Shown: positions 48,176 to 59,985, counted from the stretch's first letter. The stretch is 64,000 bases of DNA from Chinchilla lanigera (GCF_000276665.1 NW_004955447.1:17612551-17676550); one strand, 5' to 3'. Notes: a model not told the origin generated them from the sequence alone. Program-made: numbers and translations.

Positions 48176-48424
48176 TTTGCAGCGCCGGGCAGCAGCCCTC
48201 CTTATACAGCTCAGTGATGACACCTGTTTCTGCACACAGCACTCCGCGTCCGACTGAGACAGAGGTGCCTTCAGAAATGGGCGGCTGGCGGTGCTCGTGC
48301 TATCCCTGCAAAGGTGGTGGCATCTCTCAGCTATACATTGTTTATCTGTTGATCCAGATCAAAGGACCACGGTAGCTTTTAGGTGAATTATTGTATGTTC
48401 CCAGCCTTCTAGATGATAAAGTAA

Positions 48425-48525
48425 AATGTGAGCAATGTGTTACCCAAGCTAGTACCTAGCTCTCAGGATGTTGTGAAGGTTAAACAAGATAATCTTTGTC
48501 ATGTTGCTTGGACAGGCCATCTGGC
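48425..48525 (+). repeat. MIR fragment, 3' part
   Basis: 'gctagtacctagctctcagg' + 'atgttgtgaaggttaaacaa' matches the MIR 3' half. Confidence 0.6.
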
Positions 48526-48756
48526 CTGGAGTTGAATAATTACATTTAACTAAGAAACAAACGACCGGGAGGACTCTGGCTAAAGTTATTTCGGAACTGG
48601 AAAAGAACTCAACACTGATGGGAGGGAAATGGGCGGGAGCAGGAGAAGGAACAGAGACATGTAGAACAGGGAGAGAGGCAGGGGCTGCAGAGCCAGGCAG
48701 TGCACAGGGCAGGGGACAGAGGTGCCCAAGCGCAGCACAGCTCAGGAAGTGGTGAG

Positions 48757-49187
48757 GGGAGCTGCAGTGGCGTGGGAGCTGCAGTGGTGGCGGGAGCTGC
48801 AGTGGTGTGGGAGCTGCAGTGGCGTGGGAGCTGCAGTGGTGTGGGAGCTGCAGTGGTGGTGGGAGCTGCAATGGTATTAGGAGCTGCAGTGGTGGTGGGA
48901 GTTGCAGTGGTGGCGGAAGCTGCAGTGGCGTGGGAACTGCAGTGGCATGGGAGCTGCAGTGGTGGTGGGAACTGCAGTGGCATGGGAGCTGCAGTGGTGG
49001 CGGGAGCTGCATTGGTGGTGGGAGCTGCAGTGACGTGGGAATTGCAGTGGCATGGGAGCTGCAGTGGTGCTGAGAGCTTCAGTGGCGTGGGAGCTGCAGT
49101 GGTGGTGGGAGCTGCAGTGGTGTGGGAGCTGCAGTGGTGGTAGGAGCTGCAGTGGTGGTGGGAGCTGCAGTGGCGTGGGAGCTGCAG
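48757..49187 (-). repeat. Minisatellite array 2, same unit as array 1, opposite orientation
   Basis: About 25 copies of 'gggagctgcagtggcgt' and variants. This is the reverse complement of the array 1 unit, including the 18-bp GGTGGT/GGTGGC variants. Minus-strand frames are open for up to about 199 codons for the same reason as in array 1. The flanks ('ggaagtggtgagggg' left, 'ggaagcagactggcaccag' right) differ from those of array 1. Confidence 0.97.
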
Positions 49188-49384
49188 GAAGCAGACTGGC
49201 ACCAGCAAGCCCTACAGACATTTGGGGAAACAGAGAGAGAGAGTCCAGGAGGAATCAGCCATAGCTGTAGTGTGGTAGAGAAATGTGTTTATGTGTGGAC
49301 ATATTAGACATACAGAGAACTGAACCACTTCCCCTGTGGAAGGAAACCAGGATCAGCAGGAATTAATAGACATCACAGGATGTT

Positions 49385-49580
49385 TGGGACTGACTAGGTT
49401 CTAATTCTGGGACTGTTTGTGTTAGCTCTTTTTTTCGCAAGTTACTTAACTTGCCTCTACTTCTGATTTCTAATCTGTAAAACAATTACATAAGCTAATA
49501 CCTACCTTTAAAAGATATGGTGAAGATTAAATAAGATAATCTGTGTAAAGTTTCTTAGAACAGAGCTGCTTGTTAATGCT
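49385..49580 (+). repeat. MIR SINE, nearly complete core and 3' part
   Basis: 'gcaagttacttaacttgcct', 'tttctaatctgtaaaacaat', 'gctaatacctacctttaaaa', 'gtgaagattaaataagataa' and 'cttagaacagagctgcttg' follow the MIR order. Confidence 0.85.
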
Positions 49581-49589
49581 TTAACAATC

Positions 49590-50750
49590 TAGTCTAGGAG
49601 GGAGTCTTGGGTCTCAGATGCTGAATAAGACCAAGGGCAAGGTCCTAGGACTGGGGACAAGCTAAGCGTCCAGGTAGAAGCAGCTGGCTCCAGAGTAGAG
49701 CACCGGAAGGAAGATCCTGTATGTTTGAAGATCTAGAATGTGTGGAGACATGCCTGCTGGGAACTGGTTGACAATGCAGAATACGGACAAGGGTGAACCT
49801 TGAACACATGGTGCCCGTCATAAAAGGACAAGATTCCATACGACTGCACTTACGTAAGACACCTGGACAATGACACTCATGCAGACAGGAAGTAGCATAG
49901 TGGTTGCCAGGAGCCTGGGTGGGAAGATTAGAGAGTTGTTTTTTAATGGGTATAGTTTTAGTTTTGCAAGATGGAAATAGTTCTGGAGATAGATAGTGAT
50001 CATGGTCGCACAGCTCTGGCAACGTACTTAATGCATTGACCTATGAGACTGTTATACAAAATAAAGTTTATTGAAGAAAATAAATATGCAGAAGCTGGAA
50101 AAGACCCACAGCTGCTTCGACTAGAGTAAAGTAGTTGCAGTTGCTGGAGAGATCATTATAAACCTGAAAGAGAGATTGTAAATGGGATTTGTACAGCAGT
50201 GTGGGAAGGAGGAAAGGACTTCAGGATTTGGAAGATTGGTCACAGTGGCAGGTGAGTAGATGACCACTGACCCTGGCTGGAAAAAGATCCAGGTTGTCAA
50301 GTGGCCGTGGGCTCACACTGGTCCCCCTTTGCAGCTGTGTAAGAGGAAGTCATAAAAACAGACATACAATCAATCAAGACTGGTTCAAATTCCAAATAAG
50401 GAAAATTCCTAAACCTTGGATATTTCCTTAAAGCAAAACACAACACTGACAATTAGGAACAGAGTCAGTTGTATAAAGCAGGACATGAGGCATAGGCCCC
50501 ACAGTCTAGGTGGTCTGGTGTATCTCTGAAGATTGGGGTGTCAAATATGTCAGCATTGGACTACCACACGTTGGCGCTATAATTCAAACAGGCGTCATTT
50601 TATAAGATTATGCCATTTTACATTTTTGTCCCTAAAAGTCCCTAGAAAGTCTTTATGAATCAGATGCAAATCCAGTACATCTTTAACATTCATGAAGTTC
50701 TGTATTTTGCATGTTTATCTATGTTGCTTTACTTCTCATGAGTATAATAT
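49590..50750. other. Unique sequence
   Basis: Nothing recognised. Confidence 0.4.
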
Positions 50751-50774
50751 TCCTTTTTAAAAAAACAGAAACAG

Positions 50775-50888
50775 GGGCTGGGGATTTAGCTCAGCGGCAA
50801 AGCGCCTGCCTGGCAAGTGCAAGGTCGTGAGTTCGGTTCCTGGTACTGGAGAAAAACTAAAAAACAAAAAAAAATAAAAATAAAAAAT
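50775..50888 (+). mobile_element. ID-type SINE with perfect target duplication
   Basis: The body begins 'gggctggggatttagctcag' and has 'gtgagttcggttcctggtac' with a long A/T-rich tail. It is flanked by perfect 16-bp duplications 'aaaaaaacagaaacag' at 50759-50774 and 50889-50904. It is inserted in the tail/3' UTR of L1 copy 2. Confidence 0.97.
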
Positions 50889-51051
50889 AAAAAAACAGAA
50901 ACAGTAAAAATAATAAAACAGTTTCAAATCAGGCTAGTAGGAGAATAACAATAATTAATAGATTACATATTGTTATATTTGCAGTAGTTCAGAGTACAAG
51001 ATATAAGCATGAAATATTGTTCATAAAAGTATTAGCACAAAACTTTCTTTT

Positions 51052-51405
51052 TTTTTTCTGTAGCTTTGTAATGTAATTTTATTTATTTTTTTTATTTTAA
51101 AGATAAAAGGAGGGAAACATTAACAGACATACAACATTTTACAACATATCACAAGCACAATACAGACAATACAGAGTTACAAACAAAGTGGTAGGGAATT
51201 AACAATGGTGGTTGTATTACATATTGATATCTTCAAAGTGGCTTCTCATGAAAACAGATATAAACATGCAATACTGGTCAACCAAAGACTCATTGACAGT
51301 TTCTTTCAGCATAGAAATAGAAGACAGAAGAACAACCATGTTATCTATCCTGTATATACATACATACAAAATTTCTCCTTCATTCCCTTCTCTTTTCCCA
51401 CATCC
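51052..51405 (-). mobile_element. Short 5'-truncated LINE-1 nested in the 3' UTR of L1 copy 2
   Basis: A perfect 18-bp duplication 'agcacaaaactttctttt' flanks the insert (51034-51051 and 51406-51423). The insert starts with a T run and carries its own L1 3'-UTR unit ('gtggttgtattacatattga', 'gatataaacatgcaatactg'), ending in the pyrimidine-rich stretch. Removing insert plus one duplicate restores a continuous L1 3' UTR in the host copy. Confidence 0.9.
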
Positions 51406-54399
51406 AGCACAAAACTTTCTTTTCAGTGAACTAAGAGAAACTAACTGTACAGCTATCTTAACAGTCCTGTGTATGTATACATTTTGTTTTCCTTTTCCCT
51501 TCCTTCCTTTCCCCTTTCTCCCATCACAGTTTTTCTTTCTGTTTGAACAGTTTCTTCCCTGTTCACATTATCTATTGCTTATTTTGGATGTTATTTATTC
51601 CTTCAATTTCTCACACTGAGGAGACAATACATTGTTTACATATGTGAGTCTGACTTATTCCATTTATGAGTATGGTCTTGAGTTGCATCCATTTACCTGT
51701 GAAAGTCTCAAGTTTATCTTTCTTTATGGCTGAATAGTACTCCATTTTTTTTTTTAAACCCACATCTTTTTTATCCATTCCTCAGTTGATGAGCATTTGG
51801 ATTGTTTCCAAGATTTAGCTATGAAAAATTGTGCTGCTGTAAACATGGGTGCACATATATCACTGTGGTGTGATGCTTTTAATTGTTCTCGGAAGATACC
51901 CAGAAGGGGAACAGCTGGGTCAAATGGGACCTCTAATCCTAGTTTTCGAGGAACCTCCAACTGATTTCCATAGTGGTTGGAACAGTCTACTCTCCTACCA
52001 GCTATGGAGAAAGGCTCTCTTTACCTCACATCCTCTCCGGCATTTGTTATTGGTTGATTTCTTCAAGATGGCTATTCTTTCTGGGGTGAGATGGAATCTC
52101 AGCATTGTTTTCATTTGCATCTCTCCAATGACAAGTGATGTGGAACATTTTTTCATATATTTATTTGCCTTTTGTATTTCTTCATCTGAGAACCATGTAT
52201 TCATCTCAGATGCCCATTTTTTTATTAGGCTTATGAATTTTGCGGTCTGATTTTTTCAGTTCTTTATATGTTCTAGATAGAAGTCTGTGGTCTGAGCAAC
52301 AGCTGGGTATAATTTTTTCCCACTCTGTGGGTTGTCATTTCACTCTACTGATGATTTCTTTTGCTGTGCAGAAGCTTTTTAATAAGGTGAGATCCCGTTT
52401 GTGGTATTACTCATGAGGTATGGGTTTTGTTCATGAATTCTCTGTCTATGCCCCTGACTTCAAGATTTCTATGTATTTTCTCTTCCAGTATAGTTAGTGT
52501 TTCTTTTTTAATATTTAGATCTTGATCTATTTTGACTTTAGTTTAGTGCATGGTGGTAGACATGGGTTTAGTTTTAGTCTTCGACATGTGGAAAGCCAAT
52601 TTTTCCAGCACCATTTATTAAAGAGGCTACCTTTTTTCCAGTGAACCTGTATGGCTCCTTTGTTGAACATGAGGTGGTTTAGTGTGTGGAGTTGCATATA
52701 CATTTTCTGTTCTGTTCCACTGGTCCTAGGGTTTGTTTTCTTGCCAACACCGTGCTGATTTTATCATGGTACCTTTGTAGTATAATTTCAAGTCAGGGAT
52801 TGTAATGTTCCCTAACTTGCCTTTGTTGCTCAGAATTGTTTTTGCTATTCTAGGTCTCTTCTGGTTCCAAATAAATTTGAGAAATGTTTTCTGTAGTTCT
52901 ATGAGGTATGTTAATGGTATTTTGATTGAGATTGCATTAAATCTGTGTCACAATTTTGGGAATAGGGCCATTTTCACTATATTGGTTCTTCCTATCCATG
53001 AGCAAGTGATATCTTTCCATTTTCTGATGTCTTCTTCAATCTTTTTCACACTACTTCAGTTTTCAGTGTATTGATCCTTTACTTCTTTTATTAGTTGATT
53101 TGTAAGTATTTCATTTTTGGATGCTATTTTAAAGAGTATGGTATCCCTAATTTCTCTCTCTGTGAGTTTTTTGCTAGTGTACATGAATGCTATTGATCTT
53201 TGCTATTGATTTTTGTATCGAGCTACATCACTGAATTTGGTTATTAAATCTGCAAATCTCTTGGTGGACCTCTTGGGGTCTTCTGGGGGTCATTTGCAAA
53301 TAATGATCATTTAAATTCTTCCTTTCCTATCCTTATTCCTTTTATTTCTTTTTCTTATCTAATTGCTCTGGCTAATGTTTCCTGTACTATATCAAATAGG
53401 AGAGATGATAGTGAATATCCTTGTCTTGTTCCTGATTTTAGAATGAAAGCTTTCAATTTTTGACCATTTAGTGTGGTCTTGGCTATGCTTTGTCATAGAT
53501 AGCTTTTATCAGATTAAGATAAAGACCCTCTGCTCCAATTTTCTATAGGGTTTTTATCATGAATGGGTGTTGGACTTTGTCAAATGCTTTTTCTGCATCT
53601 CTTGAGATGATCATGTGATTTTTGTCTTTGCTTCTGTTAATGTGGTGTATTACATTTATTGATTTGTATATGCTGAGCCATCAGTGCATCCCTTCAGTGA
53701 ATCCTACTTGGTCATGGTGTATAATCTTCTTGATGATTTCCTGCATTCTCTTCCCAGGAGGAAAACCCATCAGACACAGAAAAACATAAATAATGAGATA
53801 CCTCTAGTGTCTACAGTTCTGTAGTAGGTCCAAATCTGATCCCAGAATGTGTATGCTGGCCAAGATTGCTGGTGGATTTGTGCTGGGTTTGATCTGATCT
53901 TTGTCTCTGGATATGGGGGATGGGATTAGTTTTCTGTGCCTGGAATTCTCCCCAACTGTTTAAAAAAGAAAAAAGGAAAAGTAAAAAGAAAAGAAAATGG
54001 GGTGGCCCCATCCACCCCGCTTCTATTCCATGTGTCTTTGTCCCCAAGCGCAAGGCTGGCTCACCTAACTTACCACCTACTGGCTCATATTGTTACTGTT
54101 GCTTCGGACTTTTCCATGCCATTCGTCCCACCTTTCCATCATGTGAGCTCTAGCCAGCGTCCTGCTGTGTTGCCAGGGTTCCCTCTGGTCTCTGGTCCCT
54201 GAGTCCCTTCAATGGAGGGAGTGGGAGCTGGTCTTGGACCCTCCTCTTGCCAGTTGCCACAGCTCTGGGTCAGTGGTGCAAGGGGAAACCCATAGGGGAC
54301 CCTCCTTCTGCCAGTCACTGCAATTCCAGGTCCAAGAGTATAATATTCTATACTCTGTAGCTTCTGTGAGGCTTTTTCCATTGTGGGATAGGATATAAA

Positions 54400-55550
54400 T
54401 GGACACCATCCAGTTTTCTAAATTACAGATTAAGTTAACATGGTATTATTTTATTTCAAATGCTTATCTTAGACCATCTTCTGGCCCATTCTTAGAAGTA
54501 CTCAAGCAAAGGCTGGACAACTGACTGCACTGGAGAGGAATTTTGGATTAAAAGATTCAAACATACCTTCTGACTCTGAGTCCCTTTGCTGATGACCTCC
54601 AGATCCCCCATGGTCTAATTCTCATGGCAGTCTGAGGTGATTGGTAGTAGCCAGAGTCTCTGCATTAGAACCTTTATTGAGTGAAATAGAAAATCAAGCC
54701 TTTGAGCCTGTAACTCTCATAAGGATAAACCTGGAAATGTGGATGGAGACAAGTAGACTTCTGTAGGAACCACTGAAAAAGACAATGGTTTCCAGAAAAT
54801 GTGAGACCCTTCATAATGTGGTAAAATGTCGCCTTTTCCTAATGTGGAAAATTCGGACGTGCTGATGAAAGTAATTACCAATCACTGCTGACTAATGACT
54901 TAACACTGGGCCAAATCCAGCCTGGGGGTTTGTACATCTCCACCCTTCTGCTAAGCTCCTGTGCCCAGTTCTAAACTTCAGCAACTAGCAGGCAGGAAGA
55001 CGCCTGACCTAGTTTTTGAATCTTTACATGATGCAAAGATAAAAATAATTTCTCTGCACTAATTAACTTAAAGTCTTGGAACTGAGCAGCTTGGAGGCTT
55101 TCCATTTCTAAAATTGGTGCCCAGAACTTTGCTGAGTAGCCTGCTCTAGGGAAAGATGTTCTGGTTTTAATTAATCCATCACTGAGCTCTCAATTAACCA
55201 CAAGAGAAATGTAATGCAAGAAGGATAAATGTATGACTCGCCCTGCAAGCCCAGGTCTAATCTGTAGGCCATAGTTTGATTTCCACATATTTGATGGACC
55301 ATTCAGACATGGAACTTGAAGGTTCAATCATTGTCTGCTGTTTTGTCCAAGTTATGATAGGCTCAGAAGCAAAAGTTCTTCCTCCCCGCCTCCATTCTTA
55401 TCAAATCGCGGAGGCGGAACTGAGGCTGCGAGAGGCACGGACTGCTACTCCTCAGGCTGGTTGAGGAGACCCTGACTCACAGACCTCCGCTCTCCCCATT
55501 GCTGAAGGGATTTGGGTTTGTTGGTTGCAGATACTTTTTGTGGGTTTTGG
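54400..55550. other. Unique sequence with TAATTA-type motifs and a MIR trace
   Basis: No coding signal. Three TAATTA/CAATTA-type motifs cluster at 55060-55200. A weak antisense MIR piece may lie at 55395-55480 ('ggcggaactgaggctgcgag'). Confidence 0.4.
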
Positions 55551-55559
55551 AGGGTGGTG

Positions 55560-55648
55560 TTTGTTTTTGTGGCACTGGGAATCCATCCCAGGACTTTGCA
55601 TGTGCTAAACAAGTGCTCTCTCACTATCCTACATCACCAGTCCTCAGC
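55560..55648 (-). mobile_element. Older ID-like SINE (minus strand)
   Basis: 'gtggcactgggaatccatcc' + 'caggactttgcatgtgctaa' + 'acaagtgctctctcactatc' + 'ctacatcaccagtcc' is the antisense ID/tRNA-type order with many substitutions. No target duplication was found, so it is older than the other copies. Confidence 0.75.
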
Positions 55649-55649
55649 G

Positions 55650-58285
55650 GAGGGACTTTTGAATATGGTTGAGTTTGTAACAAGCCTTAGATACTGATAT
55701 TTGAAGTAGTTTAATTTTGGATAAAGAATATGTGGAAGGAGTTGTTAAAAGGTCAAGTCAGTGAAATGACATGGGTGTTCTCAGAAAGATAGACTGCCTT
55801 TAAAACCTGGCTCCATGAAATGGGCATGAGAAGGCAGTTCAAGGAGCTTATAGCAAATTCACAATGCAAAAGAATTAAGTAAGTGTAAACATTTGTAAAG
55901 CAGTAGGTTGAAAGACCCTGGGTTCTCTTGGTGTGCCTCCAATCTCATGTTGCATCAAAAGAAAATAATGGCAGAAAGAATGACAGTGGAAGCAAAATAT
56001 TTCATTTTTTCAATAAAGACACAGATAAACCCAAATAGTCCCAATAGTAATCTCACTTACAGTTTTTTTTTTTTTCTTAATTAGTGACCAGGGCACTTCT
56101 GATAACAAGTTGCAAACTTAGGAAAATACATTCATTCTTTCTTAATAGAGGGTAATTAAAATGCCTTCATAGTAAATGAAGTACTTCTGGAGACATAAAC
56201 TTGGTAAAACGTGTGTTCGTGTAGTCACTTCTTGATTTAAACAAAGCCAGTATTGATGTGTGTTGGGCTGCGGGGAGAAGAGAGAAGGCAATCCATACGT
56301 GAACAAGTCGTTTTTGTGTGGATTTCAGGCCTTGGCCGTTCTCTCTGTTCTCTCCTTCTGAGATCTCATCCAAGCTTAAAACTTAAGTTATGTCACTCAT
56401 GGAAATAATTAATTTGGAAAAAAAAGATTCACAATGACCACGATAGTGCAACATTGGCTGTGCTGTCCTGAGTAACAGGGGTTAGACTTCATCTCAGAGA
56501 CGGCTAAATCCCATCGTCTGGGAGAGCAGCCCGGGAGGAGGCTGGTTTCCTACCATGCATCAGAGGAGCGGGGAGAGGCAGGAAGGTAACCTGCAACTAT
56601 GTTATCAGTCTGTCTCACGGTCAGGCTGCTTTCCCCACACTGTTCTCTTCATGGCGTTAAGACAGCTCTCATTTTAATGTGTTGTTTCAAAACAGGAAAA
56701 GTGAGTGGGAGGGAGCTACTTTCTGTGAGTGTGGCCGAGGAGAGTGGCCCCTGCCACCTCCCCAGCCCAATCCTGGTTTTCTTCGCTGTGCCACTTCAGG
56801 AGGAAATGCTACAGCCTGTTGATCAAATTAATAGGGAGGGTTATTTCAGCTCAATAAAAGGATTCATTTTATATAAACACTACTTGGCAGCAAAGTTAAT
56901 GGCTTCAACAGTTTCACCAAGTGAACGTGTTCAGGTTGAAGTCACCTGTCCGAATTTTTGGCAAGGAGATTCCTTCTTTGGATTGGAATTTATGCAAGGT
57001 ACCCTCTGAGGTCACCTCAGCACAAGATTCCCCCATGACCAGATTACATTTGCAACCCTGATCTCCCTCATGGAGTCAGAGAGCCTAAATTGGCCGAGGC
57101 CTCAGAACTCGTATTTGCAAACCACACGTAGAGAGGTTAAGGGACTGCTTAGCCACCTGTGAGCTCCAGTCCCATGCCTTCAAAAGTCTCAGGGAGAGAG
57201 TTCATCTTCCCTGTGAGCCCATCCTACCTCTGATTTCTAGCAGTGGAACCCCTGTCCTCTCCACTCAGAGGCGCAGACACTGGGCATCCTCCTGCCTTCA
57301 CCCTTTGCCTCTCACAGCTAGTCATCAATACACTGCCCCCTCCCGTAATCGTCTTTCCCAGCCTCGCTCCTCATTCCCTCCAGGACCACTCCAGCGTCAC
57401 CTGTCCATAGCTACTTTGTGTATGGTGAAGCCGTATTGTCCACCCTGCACCATGCTACACACTCTCATAGCTGTTGCCGTCCCCACTACTTCAAGGTTGG
57501 AAGGAATCCGAGAGTTCATCTTGCTCTACCTCCTATTATCCATGAACCTGTGCTAAAACACTTCTTATTCCATCAGTATTGTGTTACTCAGAAGTTGCCA
57601 ATAGCTTCTCTTGCCTGTAAGATATGAAGCTCTTATTTCCTGGTTTTGCATCCATGCCTTCCTTCCCATTCTCTACAAAGACTGGCCCCATCTAACCCCT
57701 AGTCCTCCACAACATCAGCCAGTTAGCTAGTTTTCCCACTGTTCTACCAATATCCTCATGCCATTTCTGCCTCCAGATTACAAATAATTGCTAATTAACT
57801 CAAGCTAGCTTTTCAAAAAGAAGTAAAATGAACAACTTATATTAGAGGTTCAGGGATAGATCTGGTCCCTTCTGTCTTAGTCCTCGTGGGTCTATCTCTG
57901 TCTTGGCTCTCCTTTCCTCATTGTTGGCCTCACTTTCAACTCACCCCTGTGCATGCGGTACCGAAATGGTCACCAGTAACTCCAGAGCTGCATCCTGTGA
58001 GGCGGCAACCCGGAAAGAGCAGAGCTTCTCCCTGCCCGCGGTTTCAGCAGAAGTCTAAGGATCATGTGCCGTTGGGCTGAACCGGGTAGTGGTCCGCTCT
58101 GAGTGCTCACAGTGGCCAGTGGAAGTGGAGACAGTCATTCCCTCTGCCCAGAGGCTCTGCCAGCCCTCTGCAGTGTCTCCTCCAGGGCCCAACCCAAGTC
58201 AGCCTCCCCCGGAGACCATTTATAAACTGCCTGTGGTCACCGTGAACTCCTGTCGCACTTCCTGCAGCGTTCCTAGGGCTAAAAC
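55650..58285. other. Unique sequence with probable L2 pieces
   Basis: About 57590-57740 ('ctgtaagatatgaagctctt', 'gactggccccatctaacccc') resembles L2. A plus-strand open frame at 56599-57009 (136 codons) has no known domain. The rest is unrecognised. Confidence 0.4.
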
Positions 58286-58289
58286 TAGT

Positions 58290-58400
58290 GTGAGGGTCCC
58301 TCAAGGGAGAGACCACATCTTCTGCATCGTTATGTCTGTTTTCCTTATAGCACCTAGGATGGTCCTTTGCATAACTGATGCAAAATAATAAATTTTTGCT
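58290..58400 (+). repeat. L2-type LINE 3'-end fragment
   Basis: 'caagggagagaccacatctt', 'tgtctgttttccttatagca' and 'cctttgcataactgatgcaa' + 'aataataaa' follow the L2 3'-end order. Confidence 0.65.
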
Positions 58401-58424
58401 GCCAAAGATGGTGGTGCTGGTGCT

Positions 58425-58425
58425 G

Positions 58426-58459
<34 letters not shown>

Positions 58460-58470
58460 GTGCGTGTGTA
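58425..58470. repeat. (GT)n microsatellite with GC interruptions
   Basis: A GT run with CG interruptions (tgcgtgtgtgcgtgtgt) at the right end. Confidence 0.97.
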
Positions 58471-58875
58471 AGTGCATGGGAAGAGGAGATGTGCATCTCC
58501 CTGGAGACACATCAGCAGGCAAGCCCCCAGCCTGGTGGCTGCATGACTGAGGCAGGCATCTGGTTCTCTTGGTGGCCGGGGGGAGGCCTCAGATGAGGAG
58601 ACTATGAGTGGGTACATCCGGGCAGTGAGATGGTGAAAGTACAAGGCCAAAGGGTGCGTACTCTCTTGTTACTCCGACCTCAGATACAGCAGGAAGAGAC
58701 AAAAATGAATTGACTTCAAGGTGAAAATGAAGACAAAGGGGGAAGTGTGGACTTTTTAGAAGAAGAATCCATGACCATGTCTAAAGGTGACAAGAGCTAC
58801 TTGTTCTCAGTGAAGATAAGATCTGTTTGCGCTCACATTGTTCACTTGCAGCCTAGATTTACGTTGTCTTTTGTG

Positions 58876-59028
58876 TGTGTGAGATCATATGAGTGTGTGT
58901 GCAAAATCATGTGGGTGTGTGAGAGATCGTGTATGAGAGATCATGTGAGCGTGTGTGAGACCGTGTGAGTGTGTGTGTGAGACCATGTGGGTGTGTGTGT
59001 GAGACCATGTGAGTGTATGTGTGTTTTG
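58876..59028. repeat. TG-rich minisatellite
   Basis: Imperfect 20-28 bp copies built from 'gagaccatgtgagtgtgtgt' and variants (gatcatgtg, gatcgtgta, gaccgtgtg). The unit length varies with the TG run. Confidence 0.85.
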
Positions 59029-59429
59029 GTATGGAATCAGCCCCTTCGAATTGCTGTCATCATGATCTCTGACCCCATGACCCTTTCCTCAGTAACTAAT
59101 TCCATATGTTTATTCACTTACATTTGTAAAAAACAACTTCAAGGAAGTTCTTTTAACTGAGGTCCTATCATCTTGTTTTTGCATTCCTTTTTAAATGGGG
59201 GGAATTTCGGTATGGTTTGAACCTTTTAGAGAATGAAAGATTTTCCTGTTTTATAAGAAGCAAGACCTTTGTGTTGTATAAAGTTGATCTAAAGAAGGTA
59301 TTCATGATATTATAAAGTTAACTTGGGCCCAATTAAAAAGTTTACAATCCTAAAGAGTCTCTTTTAAAAGGAAACTATGGACCTTTATAATAGAGCTGGA
59401 TGAGATTTAGGGATCATATACATTGGTAT

Positions 59430-59600
59430 CTCAGACTTTAACATGCGTAAGAATCGCCCACAGTTCTTGCCTGACAAATAGATGCCTGGACTCTATTCCT
59501 AGGGCTTCTGATTTTGTAGCTCTAGAGCAAAGCCCAGATAAGCATTTCCTGTGATTCTAGTGAATGTGGACCATACATCTCTAGCTCTGGAAAAAACTGA
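59430..59600. repeat. MER5-like DNA transposon fragment (hAT-Charlie type)
   Basis: 'tctcagactttaacatgcgt' + 'aagaatcgcccacagttct', then 'agggcttctgattttgtagc' and 'agataagcatttcctgtgat' match the antisense MER5 layout (tctcaaactttagcgtgcatcagaatc-type start). Subfamily and orientation are uncertain. Confidence 0.6.
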
Positions 59601-59754
59601 CCTAGCCCAGCCTCCTGTTGTTAGGCGTGAAGAAATTATAGCCAGTAGTTGCAAACTATTGAAATCATATGGCCATTAGCCTGAGACTAGCCTAACCAAG
59701 ATTGCCTGTCCAGAGCCCTGCCTCTCTGCCTGATTTGTAAGAGTCATCAGAGAC

Positions 59755-59985
59755 AGTAGTTAGGAATGTAGACCCGGGAGTCAGACTGTCTGGCTTCTTG
59801 ATACCACCAAACCCTGCAAGTCGCTTTACCTCTCCAAGCCTTACTTCCTTATTCAGTGAAGTCAGAATAACAATGTTAACTATTCCCAGGGGTTATCAAG
59901 AAGATTACATATGATAATACATGTAAGCCATTTTGTATAATGCCTAATATATGATAAGTTCGTGTTAATTCTTAAGTATGATTAT
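59755..59985 (+). repeat. MIR SINE, close to full length
   Basis: 'gtagacccgggagtcagact' + 'gtctggcttc', 'gcaagtcgctttacctctcc', 'tcaagaagattacatatgat' and 'tgcctaatatatgataagt' follow MIR from the tRNA-related start to the 3' end. Confidence 0.85.

Larger units (their letters stand above)
50753..54385 (-). mobile_element. LINE-1 copy 2: internally deleted, with nested insertions
   Basis: Reading the minus strand downward gives a 5' UTR similar to copy 1 (about 53.76-54.38 kb; 'ggtggccccatcca' here versus 'ggtggccccaccca' near 18.07 kb). An abrupt junction follows near 53755, then the reverse-transcriptase part of ORF2, the ORF2 C-terminus (51754-52204, 'AVPLLGIFREQ ... DICAPMF') and the 3' UTR. 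ORF1, the endonuclease and the RT start, present in copy 1 between about 14.67 and 17.36 kb, are missing. The catalytic box at 53289-53300 reads FAND rather than FADD, and the frame is broken repeatedly. An ID SINE and a short L1 are inserted in its 3' UTR. Confidence 0.85.

Noticed and set aside
47399..48217. 272-codon plus-strand open frame next to the arrays
   Set aside because: It starts near the array edge and runs into the 37-bp tandem repeat, with no known domain and GC-rich text. Probably chance aided by composition and repeat.
45746..49187. CRISPR-like array of short repeats
   Set aside because: Units are contiguous with no unique spacers, and the window is mammalian. It is a minisatellite.
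56599..57009. 136-codon plus-strand open frame as a possible exon
   Set aside because: No family resemblance, and no supporting splice sites could be identified with confidence. It could be conserved non-coding sequence, but one genome cannot show that.
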